Of a DNA stretch of 64,000 bases, positions 26,607 to 35,736 are shown in pieces. The notes beneath the pieces are model-generated. The model was given only the letters and a program-made list of their open reading frames with translations. It ran no database searches and was not told the origin of the DNA. The translations under genes and the position numbers were made by a program. Origin of the DNA: Chitinophaga pinensis (GTDB lineage: Bacteria; Bacteroidota; Bacteroidia; B-17B0; Aurantibacillaceae); contig CAMAPT010000018.1 of the NCBI GenBank assembly GCA_945860225.1, positions 1-64,000 of the forward strand, read 5' to 3'. Position 1 is the first letter of the stretch, and each line of letters begins with the position of its first letter.

Positions 26607-28076
26607 TTATAATCCAAATCCGTAATAAGCCCTTATACCGTTTGGATACATGCCTTCAATTAAAATGCCACCTGTTTTGGTTTCAAGCATGGATTCTATT
26701 TCTTTAATCGTAGAAATTTTCTTTTTGTCAATCGATGTGATTATAAATCCTTCTTTGATACCTGCATTCGATAATTTTCCTGGTTGTAATTTCCGGATTT
26801 TTATACCCGTATTAATATGGTATCTTATTTTATCTTCGCTATTTAATTCTTCGAATTCTGCGCCTAGTGAATTTATGGATGCATGATAAACCTCAGGTTT
26901 TTTGATAATACCGAGGCTGTTTTCTTTGTTTTTTAAAATGACCGGCAGTACAATTTCTTTTTCATTTCTAACAATAGTTACATAAATTTTGTCGCTAGGT
27001 CTATACTTCCCAATTTGTTCTAATAGTTCAGATGTGCTTGTAACTGTCACATTTTCAATTTTCGTTACAATATCACCAATTTTAATTCCAGCTTCCTCTC
27101 CTGCGCCTTTTTCTGTTAAACCATTAATGTAAACTCCTTTGAGTTGTTTGATTCGTTTTTCTTCTGCAAATTTTGCATTGATGTCATGAATACTTAACCC
27201 TATAAAAGCACGTTGTACGTTACCAAATTGAACTAAATCAGCTACCACTTTTTTTACAATGTTTACAGGAATAGCAAATGAATAGCCTTGATATGAACCA
27301 TTGTTAGAAGCAATAGCTGTGTTAATGCCAACTAAATCTCCGTTTGTATTTACTAAAGCTCCACCGCTATTTCCGGGATTAACCGCTGCATCTGTTTGAA
27401 TAAATGATTCAATGGGTGCTAAATTACCACTTTGTGTAGTATGCTCTAAGATGTTGATATTTCTGCCTTTTGCACTTACAATTCCTGCAGTTACAGTCGA
27501 ATTTAAATTGAAAGGATTTCCGACGGCTAAAACCCATTCTCCAATTCTAACATCATCAGAATTTCCATAATTTATGAAAGGTAATTTAGTTTCTTTGATT
27601 TGTAATAAGGCTAAATCTGTGTTAGGGTCAACTCCAATAACTTCAGCATCATACATTCTTTTATCGTTTAGAATCACTTCTATTTTAGAGGCATCATTTA
27701 TCACGTGATTATTTGTAACAATGTAGCCATCTTGGCTGATAATAACACCACTACCACTGCCTAGCATTAAATTAGGTTGACGTTGTCTTCCTCCAAAAAA
27801 CCAATCTTGAAATGGATCATAGGTTAAATTGTTTTTTTGTTCAACAATGGTTTTTATATGCACAACGGCATTTAGCGATTTTTCTGCAGAAACCACAAAG
27901 TCTGGAGCATTAGTTATTCCTGTTTGTGAATTGTAACTAGTAAATTTGGCAGGAACTGAATAAGGATTATAACTAGCATCAGAAAAATAACTGCTGTTGT
28001 TGAAATAGTAATTACCGATTAGGGCAAATGTGCCGCCTAAAGCGCCAATACACAATGATGAGAATAATTTTTTCAT
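26607..28076 (-). CDS. htrA: Periplasmic serine protease DegP/HtrA
   Basis: Envelope quality-control protease. It has an N-terminal hydrophobic signal/anchor (1-25). The trypsin-like domain has catalytic triad His124 (TNNHVIN), Asp154 (NTDLALLQ) and Ser237 (GNSGGAL). Two PDZ-like regions follow, the first at about 285-380 and a weaker one at about 415-485 containing LQPGKLSNAGIKEGFIITSIDKK. 489 aa is normal. A minus-strand TAATTTTG (28127-28134) is the probable -7 element. Confidence 0.95.
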   Translation of the reverse strand: MKKLFSSLCIGALGGTFALIGNYYFNNSSYFSDASYNPYSVPAKFTSYNSQTGITNAPDFVVSAEKSLNAVVHIKTIVEQKNNLTYDPFQDWFFGGRQRQPNLMLGSGSGVIISQDGYIVTNNHVINDASKIEVILNDKRMYDAEVIGVDPNTDLALLQIKETKLPFINYGNSDDVRIGEWVLAVGNPFNLNSTVTAGIVSAKGRNINILEHTTQSGNLAPIESFIQTDAAVNPGNSGGALVNTNGDLVGINTAIASNNGSYQGYSFAIPVNIVKKVVADLVQFGNVQRAFIGLSIHDINAKFAEEKRIKQLKGVYINGLTEKGAGEEAGIKIGDIVTKIENVTVTSTSELLEQIGKYRPSDKIYVTIVRNEKEIVLPVILKNKENSLGIIKKPEVYHASINSLGAEFEELNSEDKIRYHINTGIKIRKLQPGKLSNAGIKEGFIITSIDKKKISTIKEIESMLETKTGGILIEGMYPNGIRAYYGFGL

Positions 28077-28126
28077 GATTTACTGAATTAAAAACGATTA
28101 AACTTTAAATTCATAGATTGATAACG

Positions 28127-28134
28127 CAAAATTA
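28127..28134 (-). promoter_or_regulatory. -7 element of htrA
   Basis: TAATTTTG on the minus strand, about 50 bp before the ATG; no good -33 element is visible. Confidence 0.4.
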
Positions 28135-28229
28135 AATGAGAAGTTATGTTTGATATAGTCTTTTAACAATACTTAACGGCGGTTAATTTTATCTATCAGA
28201 TTAAAAAATGTGTTAAAACAAGATGACTT

Positions 28230-28255
28230 TTTTTACTCAAAACTTTGAGTAAAAA
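28230..28255. other. 12-bp inverted repeat in the htrA / 28304 divergent region
   Basis: TTTTTACTCAAA, spacer AC, then its perfect complement. It lies between divergent genes, so it is more likely an operator or leader hairpin than a terminator. Confidence 0.45.
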
Positions 28256-28303
28256 GTTGAAAACAGTTTAGAAAATATATGTAATTTTAATGACTAGCCG
28301 GTC

Positions 28304-28927
28304 ATGAGATTTAAATATAAAATACCACCTTTTGTTTTTGGAGTGTCCATTGGGTTGCTTGTCGGAGTAGCTTTTTTTATATTCAAAATTGATGATTATT
28401 TAAAAAAAATTAATAAGCCTAATATTGATAATATCAAAATTGTCGAACAATCTGTTTCTTCGTCAAACGACAATAGGAATTCTAAACATCAACTAAAAAA
28501 GTCTTTAAATATTAAAAAATCACCTCATGTTAATTATGACGAGATCGATCATTTATTAAATGATGACGGAATGAATATTGCTCAAGAAGAGTTATTATCA
28601 GTTAAAAATATAAAGGTTATAAATTTAGATGAGCAACCTAAACGAGATACATTAATGGGCCAGTTAGCAGGAATCTCAAAAAGTGATTACCCTAATTTGT
28701 TTTTTGTTGAATTTTGGAAGACACCTTTAAATTCTAAAGGTTATCGAATGACTCGTAATAGAGTAATTCTCTATGGACTTTCTGATTTTAGTAGCATAAC
28801 TATTTATTAGGTTGATGAAAATTATTATTTGAAAAATGACGATGTCGTTTATAAAATTTCGTCAGGTACTGAATTTAAACCAATGGAATTGGTTCAGGAT
28901 TCTGATTTATTAGCTAAAATAAACTAA
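28304..28927 (+). pseudogene. Membrane-anchored protein gene interrupted by an in-frame TAG
   Basis: The frame opens at ATG 28304 and stops at TAG 28808-28810 after 168 codons. The same frame then continues without interruption for 38 codons to TAA 28925-28927, four bases before dapF. The extension reads like real protein (VDENYYLKNDDVVYKISSG...[12 protein letters not shown]) and fits on from NRVILYGLSDFSSITIY. One C-to-T change (CAG to TAG) would explain it. The product has one N-terminal TM (about residues 10-27) and a charged periplasmic domain; I do not recognise the family. A truncated 168-aa protein may still be made, or the amber may be read through. Confidence 0.65.
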
Positions 28928-28931
28928 CCTA

Positions 28932-29735
28932 ATGATGCAACAAATTGAGTGTTATAAATATCAAGGAACAGGTAATGATTTTGTATTGATAGATAATCGT
29001 TTAAAAAATATTTTACTCACTTCTGATGAAATTAAATGGTTATGCGACAGACGTTTTGGTATAGGTGCTGATGGCTTAATGTTATTAGAATCTGAAATAG
29101 GATTTGATTTCAAAATGTTATATTATAATAGTGATGGTAAAGAAGGTTCTATGTGCGGTAATGGAGGCAGGTGCATAACCGCTTTTGCGAAAAAGTTAGG
29201 TATTATTTCCACTGAAGCAAAATTTTTAGCGGTAGATGGAATTCATCACGCAAAAATTACTCAAGATGTTGTAGAACTCAAAATGAATGATGTGAGGGAG
29301 GTAGAAAAAGGAACCGATTTTTTTTATCTGAATACAGGTTCTCCGCACTATGTGAAAATGGTGAGCAATTTGGAATGTTTTGATGTTGTGGGAGAAGGCA
29401 AAAAAATTAGATTCAATAGTCGTTTTTTTGAAGAGGGAACTAATGTCAATTTTATTGAAAAAATCGATAATGAATTATTTGTTCGTACCTATGAAAGAGG
29501 AGTAGAAAATGAAACCTTGTCTTGTGGAACCGGAGTAACAGCGGCGGCTATTGTGGCGGGATTAACTAGTCAGAGCAATGATAAAAATAATTGTAGAATT
29601 AAGACTTTAGGTGGGAATTTAAATGTGACCTTTGACCGAGTTTTACAACACACATTCTATAATATTTGGCTACAAGGTGCGGCTAATTTTGTTTTTAAAA
29701 CGTATATTAATTTGCCATTTGAAAATAACTCATAA
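28932..29735 (+). CDS. dapF: Diaminopimelate epimerase
   Basis: Converts LL- to meso-diaminopimelate for lysine and peptidoglycan. The two catalytic cysteines lie in MCGNGGRC and [11 protein letters not shown]. The family start [14 protein letters not shown] and the GADGLMLLE segment are present. 267 aa is typical. Two adjacent ATGs make the start uncertain by one residue. It is directly downstream of the interrupted gene and probably in the same operon. Confidence 0.96.
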   Translation: MMQQIECYKYQGTGNDFVLIDNRLKNILLTSDEIKWLCDRRFGIGADGLMLLESEIGFDFKMLYYNSDGKEGSMCGNGGRCITAFAKKLGIISTEAKFLAVDGIHHAKITQDVVELKMNDVREVEKGTDFFYLNTGSPHYVKMVSNLECFDVVGEGKKIRFNSRFFEEGTNVNFIEKIDNELFVRTYERGVENETLSCGTGVTAAAIVAGLTSQSNDKNNCRIKTLGGNLNVTFDRVLQHTFYNIWLQGAANFVFKTYINLPFENNS

Positions 29736-29788
29736 ATTTTCAGACACATCATCGCATTTCAGTTTAACTATATTGTGTAATTCATTTT

Positions 29789-31195
29789 TTAACTGAGATG
29801 AATAAGTTTGTTTTTATGAGGGATTACAATATCTAGGAACCCTTCCTTGATTAGTTTTTCTTTAAAAATTATTTTCGCATTTGTATCACCATGAACAAGA
29901 AATATGGTTTTTACTTTCTTTTTGTTTTGACAAGATAAAAAATGAATGATTTCTGAATAATCAGCATGAGCGCTATAGGAATCAATCGTTGCTATTTCAG
30001 CTTTTACGTCATAAAATTCATCTAATATTTTTACGTTTTTTTTACCGTTTTTAATTTGCCCACCTAATGAATTTGTTGTACAATAGCCAACAATTAAAAT
30101 GGTGTGTTTCGAGTCAGAAATATAATGGATTAAATGATGTTTTATTCTCCCTCCATCCATCATTCCTGAAGCTGCGATAATGATACATGGTTCTTTTTGA
30201 TTATTTAAAGCTTTTGAATCTTCTTTGTCAATTATATATTTTAAATTTTCAAACCCAAACGGATCTGCATCTTTCGAAAGATATTGATTAAACGATTCAT
30301 TAAAACAATTTATATGTTCTCTCATAATATTTGTAATACCTGCCGATAATGGACTATCAACATATATATTAATATTTGGAAGCATATTTTTATTTTTTAG
30401 TTTATTAAGAATAAATACAAGTTCTTGTGTTCGACCAAGGCTAAATGCCGGAATAATTAATTTGCCTTTTTTTTCGATACAGGTTTTTCTGATAATATTT
30501 AAAAGTTGTAAATCAGAATCAGGAGAATTGTTATGAAGTCTGTCTCCATAGGTAGATTCACAAATAATATAATCAGCCTGAGGAAAGGGCTGAGGATTTT
30601 TCAGAATGATATCATTGTATTTCCCAATGTCTCCTGTATAAGTTAAGCGAGTTAATTTACCAGTACCATTATTGAATTTGAGATTAACAGCAGCGCTTCC
30701 TAAAATATGACCAACATCTGTGAAAGTAAAAGACACCTGATCATTTAGCTGAAATTCTTGATTATAAGGTATTGTTTTTAAATGCTTTAAGCAGCGTTCT
30801 ACATCATGGTAGGTATAAAGTGGTTCAAGAGGTTTTTGGTTCAATAATTCACGTTCTTTATTGATGTATTCAATATCAAATTCATGAATATTGGCACTAT
30901 CAAATAACAATAGCTCTACAACTTTTCGTGTGGGAGGTGTACAATATATGAATCCCAAAAAACCTTGTTTAACTAAGAGCGGAAGATTACCTGAGTGATC
31001 AATATGTGCATGAGATAATAACACCACATTTATTGCCGAGGGATTGACGTTTAAATGACGATTTAAAATGTCTGTTTCTTGCCCTAAACCTTGGTATAAA
31101 CCACAATCAAGCAGAATAGAAAAATTGTTTTCTGTTTCAATTAAATGCATACTTCCGGTAACGGTTTCAGTTGCACCTATGAACTTTAATTTCAT
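29789..31195 (-). CDS. Beta-CASP metallo-beta-lactamase ribonuclease (CPSF/YSH1-like)
   Basis: A 468-aa RNA-processing exonuclease-like protein. The metallo-beta-lactamase motif is SHAHIDHSGNLP, with further zinc ligands in DVGHILGSAAV and TGDIG. The beta-CASP part has CESTYGDR, IPAFSLGRTQEL, DSPLSAGIT and ASGMMDGGR, and the C-terminal motifs are SYSAHADYSE and VHGD. Related bacterial enzymes act as 5'-3' RNA exo- or endonucleases; the substrate is unknown. It is divergent from the universal stress protein gene. Confidence 0.93.
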   Translation of the reverse strand: MKLKFIGATETVTGSMHLIETENNFSILLDCGLYQGLGQETDILNRHLNVNPSAINVVLLSHAHIDHSGNLPLLVKQGFLGFIYCTPPTRKVVELLLFDSANIHEFDIEYINKERELLNQKPLEPLYTYHDVERCLKHLKTIPYNQEFQLNDQVSFTFTDVGHILGSAAVNLKFNNGTGKLTRLTYTGDIGKYNDIILKNPQPFPQADYIICESTYGDRLHNNSPDSDLQLLNIIRKTCIEKKGKLIIPAFSLGRTQELVFILNKLKNKNMLPNINIYVDSPLSAGITNIMREHINCFNESFNQYLSKDADPFGFENLKYIIDKEDSKALNNQKEPCIIIAASGMMDGGRIKHHLIHYISDSKHTILIVGYCTTNSLGGQIKNGKKNVKILDEFYDVKAEIATIDSYSAHADYSEIIHFLSCQNKKKVKTIFLVHGDTNAKIIFKEKLIKEGFLDIVIPHKNKLIHLS

Positions 31196-31252
31196 TTGGC
31201 AAAATTAAGTCTTAATGAAAATTATTTGCTGATATATATCACATTAAAAATT

Positions 31253-31265
31253 GATTGTAGCAATC
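31253..31265. promoter_or_regulatory. Small palindrome at about -41 of the universal stress protein gene
   Basis: GATTG-TAG-CAATC, a 5-bp inverted repeat centred 41 bp before the predicted start set by TAGTTTTG. The position suits an activator, but the sequence does not match the FNR box. Confidence 0.25.
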
Positions 31266-31286
31266 TGCATTTTAAGTTGCTAATTA

Positions 31287-31294
31287 TAGTTTTG
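31287..31294 (+). promoter_or_regulatory. -7 element of the universal stress protein gene
   Basis: TAGTTTTG, exact TAnnTTTG, 28 bp before the chosen ATG at 31322. It supports this start over the longer frame. Confidence 0.5.
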
Positions 31295-31321
31295 TCGAAA
31301 CTTGTTAAAGCTATGTGTTAT

Positions 31322-32176
31322 ATGAAAACACTATTAATTCCAATTGATTTTTCAGAAATATCCGACAATGCTTTATTATACGGGGTGAGATTGGCAAATG
31401 CGTTGTCGGCCAATATAATCCTATTACATGTAAACCCTTTGCCAGTTTATAATAGTGAATATAACACATTAACTTTTTCAATAATAGATGCGTTGGAAAC
31501 CAGTTTATTGCAATTAAAAGAAAAAGCAGAAAGATTAAAATCAACTCAATTTTTAAAAGGTTCTGTAACTTATTTTGTAGAGACAGGAGATTTAAAGTCA
31601 CATGTCATCCAGTATAACAAACAATATAACGTTGATTTAATTGTTATGGGAATTACGGAGCATGATACGAAGTTTACACAAACACTTTTCGGCAGTAATG
31701 CGGTTTCTCTATCAAAAGAGAGCAAAGTGCCTATATTGATAATTCCTAAAGGTTATACCTACAAAAACATTCAAACTATTGCGTATGCTTGTGAGTATGA
31801 TAGTAAATCTGTTTCTGGTAACTATCTGACAACTGTTAAACAGCTCTGTCATTTATTTGATGCAAACTTAAATATTCTTCATGTTATTCCTGAAAATCAT
31901 TTAATAAATGAAATAGAGGCGGAATTGGATTTACATATAGAAAAAACAATGGAGCAAACGCCTCATAAAACGTATATTTTACTAGAAGATAGTGCGAGTG
32001 AAGCAGTGATAGATTTTGTTCGTTCACACGATGTTGATATTATCTTATTACAGCCTAAACATCATTCTTATTGGCATCGTATTTTTCATACAAGCACTAC
32101 TAAAGAGGTTGCTTTTGAAAGTCCGGTTCCTATACTTTGTATGGAAGATGGGGCAAAATTATCTAATAGATGGTAA
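31322..32176 (+). CDS. Tandem universal stress protein (UspA family)
   Basis: 284 aa with two Usp domains (about 1-148 and 155-284). The first starts KTLLIPIDFSEISDNALLYGV and has the ATP-binding GITEH...FGSNAVSLSKESKVPILIIP. The second is more divergent, with no clear GxxG loop. Usp proteins respond to energy and oxygen limitation. The ATG at 31322 is chosen because the first beta strand starts there. It overlaps the start of the low-oxygen respiration module and is 3 bp from the DUF1003 gene. Confidence 0.9.
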   Translation: MKTLLIPIDFSEISDNALLYGVRLANALSANIILLHVNPLPVYNSEYNTLTFSIIDALETSLLQLKEKAERLKSTQFLKGSVTYFVETGDLKSHVIQYNKQYNVDLIVMGITEHDTKFTQTLFGSNAVSLSKESKVPILIIPKGYTYKNIQTIAYACEYDSKSVSGNYLTTVKQLCHLFDANLNILHVIPENHLINEIEAELDLHIEKTMEQTPHKTYILLEDSASEAVIDFVRSHDVDIILLQPKHHSYWHRIFHTSTTKEVAFESPVPILCMEDGAKLSNRW

Positions 32177-32179
32177 ATA

Positions 32180-32890
32180 ATGGAGGTTACGTGTTCTATT
32201 AGTCATCAAAAATATGATGCCTCTTTATGCCATCGGTTAGATACATTATCTGAACCTGTAAGAAATTTATTACTGATAGATTATCCTTATTTGCTTGATG
32301 ATAGCTTGGTGTCTCAAGATCAAATTATCATTTATCGAAAAAAATATCTTAATCAATTAATATTAAGTGAATACGGAGAAGTTGATGTGTTAGAAAAAAA
32401 AGTAGTGGATGCTATTGCAAAAAACGAAATTTTATCTGAAAACATCGAAACTGATTTAAATGAACATATAAGCTTTGGAGAAAAAATGGCCGATTATATA
32501 GCCTTATTTGGAGGCAGTTGGGGATTTATTATTTGGTTTTTTGTATTCATTTTTATTTGGATTTTAATCAATCTGATTGCTAATGCCCAATTAGTCTTTG
32601 ACCCATATCCGTTTATTTTATTGAACCTAATTTTATCATGTTTAGCATCTATTCAGGCCCCTATCATTATGATGAGTCAAAATAGGCAAGAACACAAAGA
32701 TAGGAGCCGTAATGTAAATGACTATAAAGTTAATTTGAAAGCAGAACTTGAAATTCAATTATTACATGAGAAAATAGATCATTTAATGGTTCATCAAAAC
32801 AAAAAACTTCTTGAAATACAACAGATACAAGTTGATTTGTTTGATGACATATTGAAACAAGTTTACTCGAAAAAACAAAATATACCATGA
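32180..32890 (+). CDS. DUF1003 membrane protein
   Basis: 236 aa. The N-terminal ~90 residues are soluble with a Cys in TCSISHQKYDASLCHRLD. Two TM segments follow (about 110-134 and 142-163: FGGSWGFIIWFFVFIFIWILIN and DPYPFILLNLILSCLASIQAPIIMMSQNRQ), the DUF1003 signature. A C-terminal coiled coil completes it. The family function is unknown. It lies 3 bp from the stress protein gene, so the two are co-transcribed. Confidence 0.9.
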   Translation: MEVTCSISHQKYDASLCHRLDTLSEPVRNLLLIDYPYLLDDSLVSQDQIIIYRKKYLNQLILSEYGEVDVLEKKVVDAIAKNEILSENIETDLNEHISFGEKMADYIALFGGSWGFIIWFFVFIFIWILINLIANAQLVFDPYPFILLNLILSCLASIQAPIIMMSQNRQEHKDRSRNVNDYKVNLKAELEIQLLHEKIDHLMVHQNKKLLEIQQIQVDLFDDILKQVYSKKQNIP

Positions 32891-32970
32891 TAAACCAATT
32901 GCTTTGTCATGGGTGAAACAATTGTATCATAAAATTAAACGCGAAGAATTATTGTTTGCCCATAAACCAT

Positions 32971-32984
32971 TTGACCTTAATCAT
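32971..32984 (+). promoter_or_regulatory. Weaker FNR-like half-site pair upstream of ccoI
   Basis: TTGAC-CTTA-ATCAT has the FNR consensus TTGAT-N4-ATCAA with one mismatch per half. It is centred at about -64 of the predicted ccoI start. Confidence 0.35.
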
Positions 32985-32992
32985 CTCTAAAC

Positions 32993-33006
32993 ATGATAAT
33001 TATCAT
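32993..33006 (+). promoter_or_regulatory. FNR/Crp-type box at about -42 of the ccoI promoter
   Basis: ATGAT-AATT-ATCAT carries the FNR core TGAT-N4-ATCA and is extended to a perfect 16-bp palindrome (32992-33007). Its centre is 42.5 bp before the start predicted from the adjacent -7 box, the classic class II activator position. The genes downstream are the cbb3 oxidase set, a typical FNR/FixK target. The regulator itself is not in the window. Confidence 0.6.
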
Positions 33007-33008
33007 GC

Positions 33009-33036
33009 TTGGAATTATTGTATAAAATTACGTTTG
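33009..33036 (+). promoter_or_regulatory. Promoter of the ccoI-ccoS-ccoNO operon
   Basis: TTG (33009-33011), 17 nt, TACGTTTG (33029-33036). Transcription would begin at or just after the GTG start (33041), implying a leaderless transcript or a later start. Confidence 0.55.
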
Positions 33037-33040
33037 CTAT

Positions 33041-35452
33041 GTGAAAGTAGCAGACATAAATAAGACTAAAATCACTTGCTATCACTGCGGTGAGTTTGTT
33101 AAAGATTCAGGATTTCAGATTGATTCGAAATCGTTTTGTTGTAGAGGTTGTCAAACCGTTTATGAAATTATCAATAAAAACGATTTATGTTCTTACTATA
33201 CTATTGAAAATTCACCGGGAATCAATCAAAAAAATACTGTTCGAAAAGGTAAGTTTGATTTTTTAGACGATCAACAAATCATAAAAAAGTTAACGCATTT
33301 TCAAGATGATTTTCAGCAACACGTTATTTTTTATTTGCCTCAAATGCATTGTAGTTCTTGCATTTGGATATTGGAGCACTTAAATAACATAAATGCGGGC
33401 ATTATCAAATCGCAGGTAAATTTTATTAAGAAAGAAGTAATAGTTATTTACGATTACCATAAAACATCTCTTAAAAAAGTAGCAGAAAACTTAACTATTA
33501 TTGGGTATGAGCCACATATTAGTTTAAATGATGTGCGAGCAGGAAAAATAAAGACATATGATACTAGTCAAATAGTAAAGCTCGGTATTGCCGGATTTTG
33601 TTTTGGTAATATTATGATGTTGAGCTTTCCTGATTATTTTTCGTTGGGTAATATCGAAGATGCTGCCTTGAAATATTGGTTTAATTATTTGAATTTAATT
33701 CTTTCTCTACCCGTTTTTTTTTATTCGGCATCTGATTTTTTTATTTCTGGTTTCAAAGGTATTCGTCAAAAATTTTTGAATATTGATGCTCCTATTGCAT
33801 TAGCTATTTTAATTACTTTTAGTAGAAGCGTTTACGAAATTATATCAGACACGGGATCTGGATATTTAGATTCTATGTCTGGTATCGTTTTTTTTATGTT
33901 AATTGGTCGATATTTTCAAAATAAGACCTATCAAACGATTTCATTTGACAGAGATTTTACATCTTATTTCCCTTTAGGAGTAGGCGTGGTAAATACTGAT
34001 GGTACTGAAAAACAAGTCTCTGTTTCAACCTTAAAAGTAGGCGATCGAATCAGAATACATAACGATGAAATTATACCTACTGATGCGATTTTGTTTTTTG
34101 GTAAAGCCACTATTGATTACAGTTTTGTAACGGGTGAATCTTTGCCCATAGAAAAATCAATTGGTGAAATTATTTATGCAGGGGGAAAGCAAACTTCTGG
34201 TGCGATAGAATTAGAAGTAGTAAAAGAAGTTTCTCAAAGTTATTTAACTCAATTATGGAACAATGACGCATTTGATGAAAAAAATGAAAACAAGCCTCGT
34301 TCTTTTATTCATCACGTAAGCCAATATTTTACATATATTTTATTCTCAATTGCTATTTCATCGGCTATTTATTGGATGGTTTATGATTCTTCAAAGGTTT
34401 GGAATACTGTTACTGCAGTATTAATTGTGGCTTGTCCTTGTGCTTTATTATTGAGCGCCACATTTACTAATGGTAATATGATTCGTATTTTAAATAAATA
34501 TCAATTATACATTAAAAACGCTTTTGTCATTGAACAATTATCTAGGATAGATACGATTGTTTTTGATAAAACAGGAACAATAACCGAACAAGGAAAAGCT
34601 GAAATCGTATTTCATGGAAACGATTTTTCTGCTGAAAAAGCTCAGTTAATTGGATCTTTAGCGAATCAATCCAATCACCCATTAAGTAAAAGTATTGCCT
34701 CCTTTTTACCATTTAGCAAAAGCTTACCTAATAAACATTATAAAGAAATAAAGGGATATGGAACAACCGCTACGATTAGTCAGCATCAGGTTAAAATGGG
34801 GTCGGCTGAATTTGTGCTACACAAAACGATTGAACATCACGGTTACGGTAGTAAAATATATGTGAGTATTGATGAAGAATTTGTAGGGTATTTTGCAGTC
34901 AAAAATGCCTATCGGAAAGGATTAGAAGATGTGATTAATTCCTTGAAATCAAAATTTGATTTAAAAATTTTATCAGGAGATAATTCATCAGAAGAGCCCT
35001 ATTTGAAATATATTTTTGGAGATAGTACAGAGCTTTTATTCAATCAAAAACCGGAAGATAAGTTGAACTATATCAAATCACTTCAGGATAAAAACAAGAA
35101 AGTATTGATGATAGGAGATGGCTTAAATGATGCAGGAGCATTAAAGCAGAGTGATGTGGGGATTGCAATCAGTGACGATACAAATAATTTCTCACCGGCT
35201 TGTGATGCTGTGTTATCAGGGCAATCATTTAAAATACTCAATGATTTAATTATGTATTGTAAAAATGAAAAAACTATCATTTATTCAAGTTTTGTATTAT
35301 CTATATTATATAATTTTATAGGTCTTTTTTATGCCGTTCAAGGCGACCTCAAGCCAGTAATCGCGGCTATATTAATGCCTTTAAGTTCTATTAGTATTGT
35401 TATACTAACAACTGGTTTAAGCTCTTTGTATGAGTTGATATTGAAAAAGTAA
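33041..35452 (+). CDS. ccoI: cbb3 oxidase-associated copper-exporting P-type ATPase (CcoI/FixI)
   Basis: Delivers copper across the inner membrane for assembly of the cbb3 CuB centre. 803 aa. An N-terminal Cys-rich domain (CYHCGEFV...SFCCRGCQTVYEII) and an HMA domain with MHCSSC precede eight TMs. Catalytic features are TGES, the metal-binding CPC in ACPCALLL, the phosphorylation site DKTGTIT, an ATP-binding domain with HPLSKSI, and GDGLNDAGAL. The GTG start lies only 5 bp after the -7 box. It is the first gene of the cco operon. Confidence 0.95.
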   Translation: MKVADINKTKITCYHCGEFVKDSGFQIDSKSFCCRGCQTVYEIINKNDLCSYYTIENSPGINQKNTVRKGKFDFLDDQQIIKKLTHFQDDFQQHVIFYLPQMHCSSCIWILEHLNNINAGIIKSQVNFIKKEVIVIYDYHKTSLKKVAENLTIIGYEPHISLNDVRAGKIKTYDTSQIVKLGIAGFCFGNIMMLSFPDYFSLGNIEDAALKYWFNYLNLILSLPVFFYSASDFFISGFKGIRQKFLNIDAPIALAILITFSRSVYEIISDTGSGYLDSMSGIVFFMLIGRYFQNKTYQTISFDRDFTSYFPLGVGVVNTDGTEKQVSVSTLKVGDRIRIHNDEIIPTDAILFFGKATIDYSFVTGESLPIEKSIGEIIYAGGKQTSGAIELEVVKEVSQSYLTQLWNNDAFDEKNENKPRSFIHHVSQYFTYILFSIAISSAIYWMVYDSSKVWNTVTAVLIVACPCALLLSATFTNGNMIRILNKYQLYIKNAFVIEQLSRIDTIVFDKTGTITEQGKAEIVFHGNDFSAEKAQLIGSLANQSNHPLSKSIASFLPFSKSLPNKHYKEIKGYGTTATISQHQVKMGSAEFVLHKTIEHHGYGSKIYVSIDEEFVGYFAVKNAYRKGLEDVINSLKSKFDLKILSGDNSSEEPYLKYIFGDSTELLFNQKPEDKLNYIKSLQDKNKKVLMIGDGLNDAGALKQSDVGIAISDDTNNFSPACDAVLSGQSFKILNDLIMYCKNEKTIIYSSFVLSILYNFIGLFYAVQGDLKPVIAAILMPLSSISIVILTTGLSSLYELILKK

Positions 35453-35530
35453 AAAGATGACAAAAGTCATTTTTTAGCTTGATTAATGTCAATAGACAAC
35501 TTTACCATAAAACTAATTTTGTTTTCGAAT

Positions 35531-35707
35531 ATGAGTGCCATTTTTATTATGATAGGAGCAAGTTTATTATTGGCTATAGGCTTTTTGGTAGCCTTTATAT
35601 GGTCTGTTAAAAATAATCAGTATGAGGATGATTATACACCGTCGGTGAGAATTTTATTTGACAATACAACCATTCAGGAAGAAAAAAATAAACACACAAA
35701 AGAATAA
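35531..35707 (+). CDS. ccoS: cbb3 oxidase assembly protein CcoS
   Basis: A small one-TM protein required for cofactor insertion into cbb3 oxidase. The ATG at 35531 gives a 58-aa product: MSAIFIMIGASLLLAIGFLVAFIWSVKNNQYEDDYTPSVRILFDN, with the family pattern of an N-terminal TM, then W-x-V-x-x-x-Q-[FY]-[DE]-D and RILFD. A start at 35486 would add 15 residues without family support. It is followed 29 bp later by ccoNO. Confidence 0.9.
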   Translation: MSAIFIMIGASLLLAIGFLVAFIWSVKNNQYEDDYTPSVRILFDNTTIQEEKNKHTKE

Positions 35708-35736
35708 GAAAATAACAATTACAAAAAACTGGTAAT

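Noticed and set aside
31196-31321. Longer N-terminus of the universal stress protein gene
   Set aside because: The extension contains the promoter-like TAGTTTTG and has no Usp similarity; the domain begins exactly at the ATG at 31322.
32985-33010. The ccoI palindrome as another leader repeat copy
   Set aside because: Only CTAAACATG is shared with type 2 units; the remaining sequence does not align and the spacing to the start codon differs, while it fits an FNR box well.
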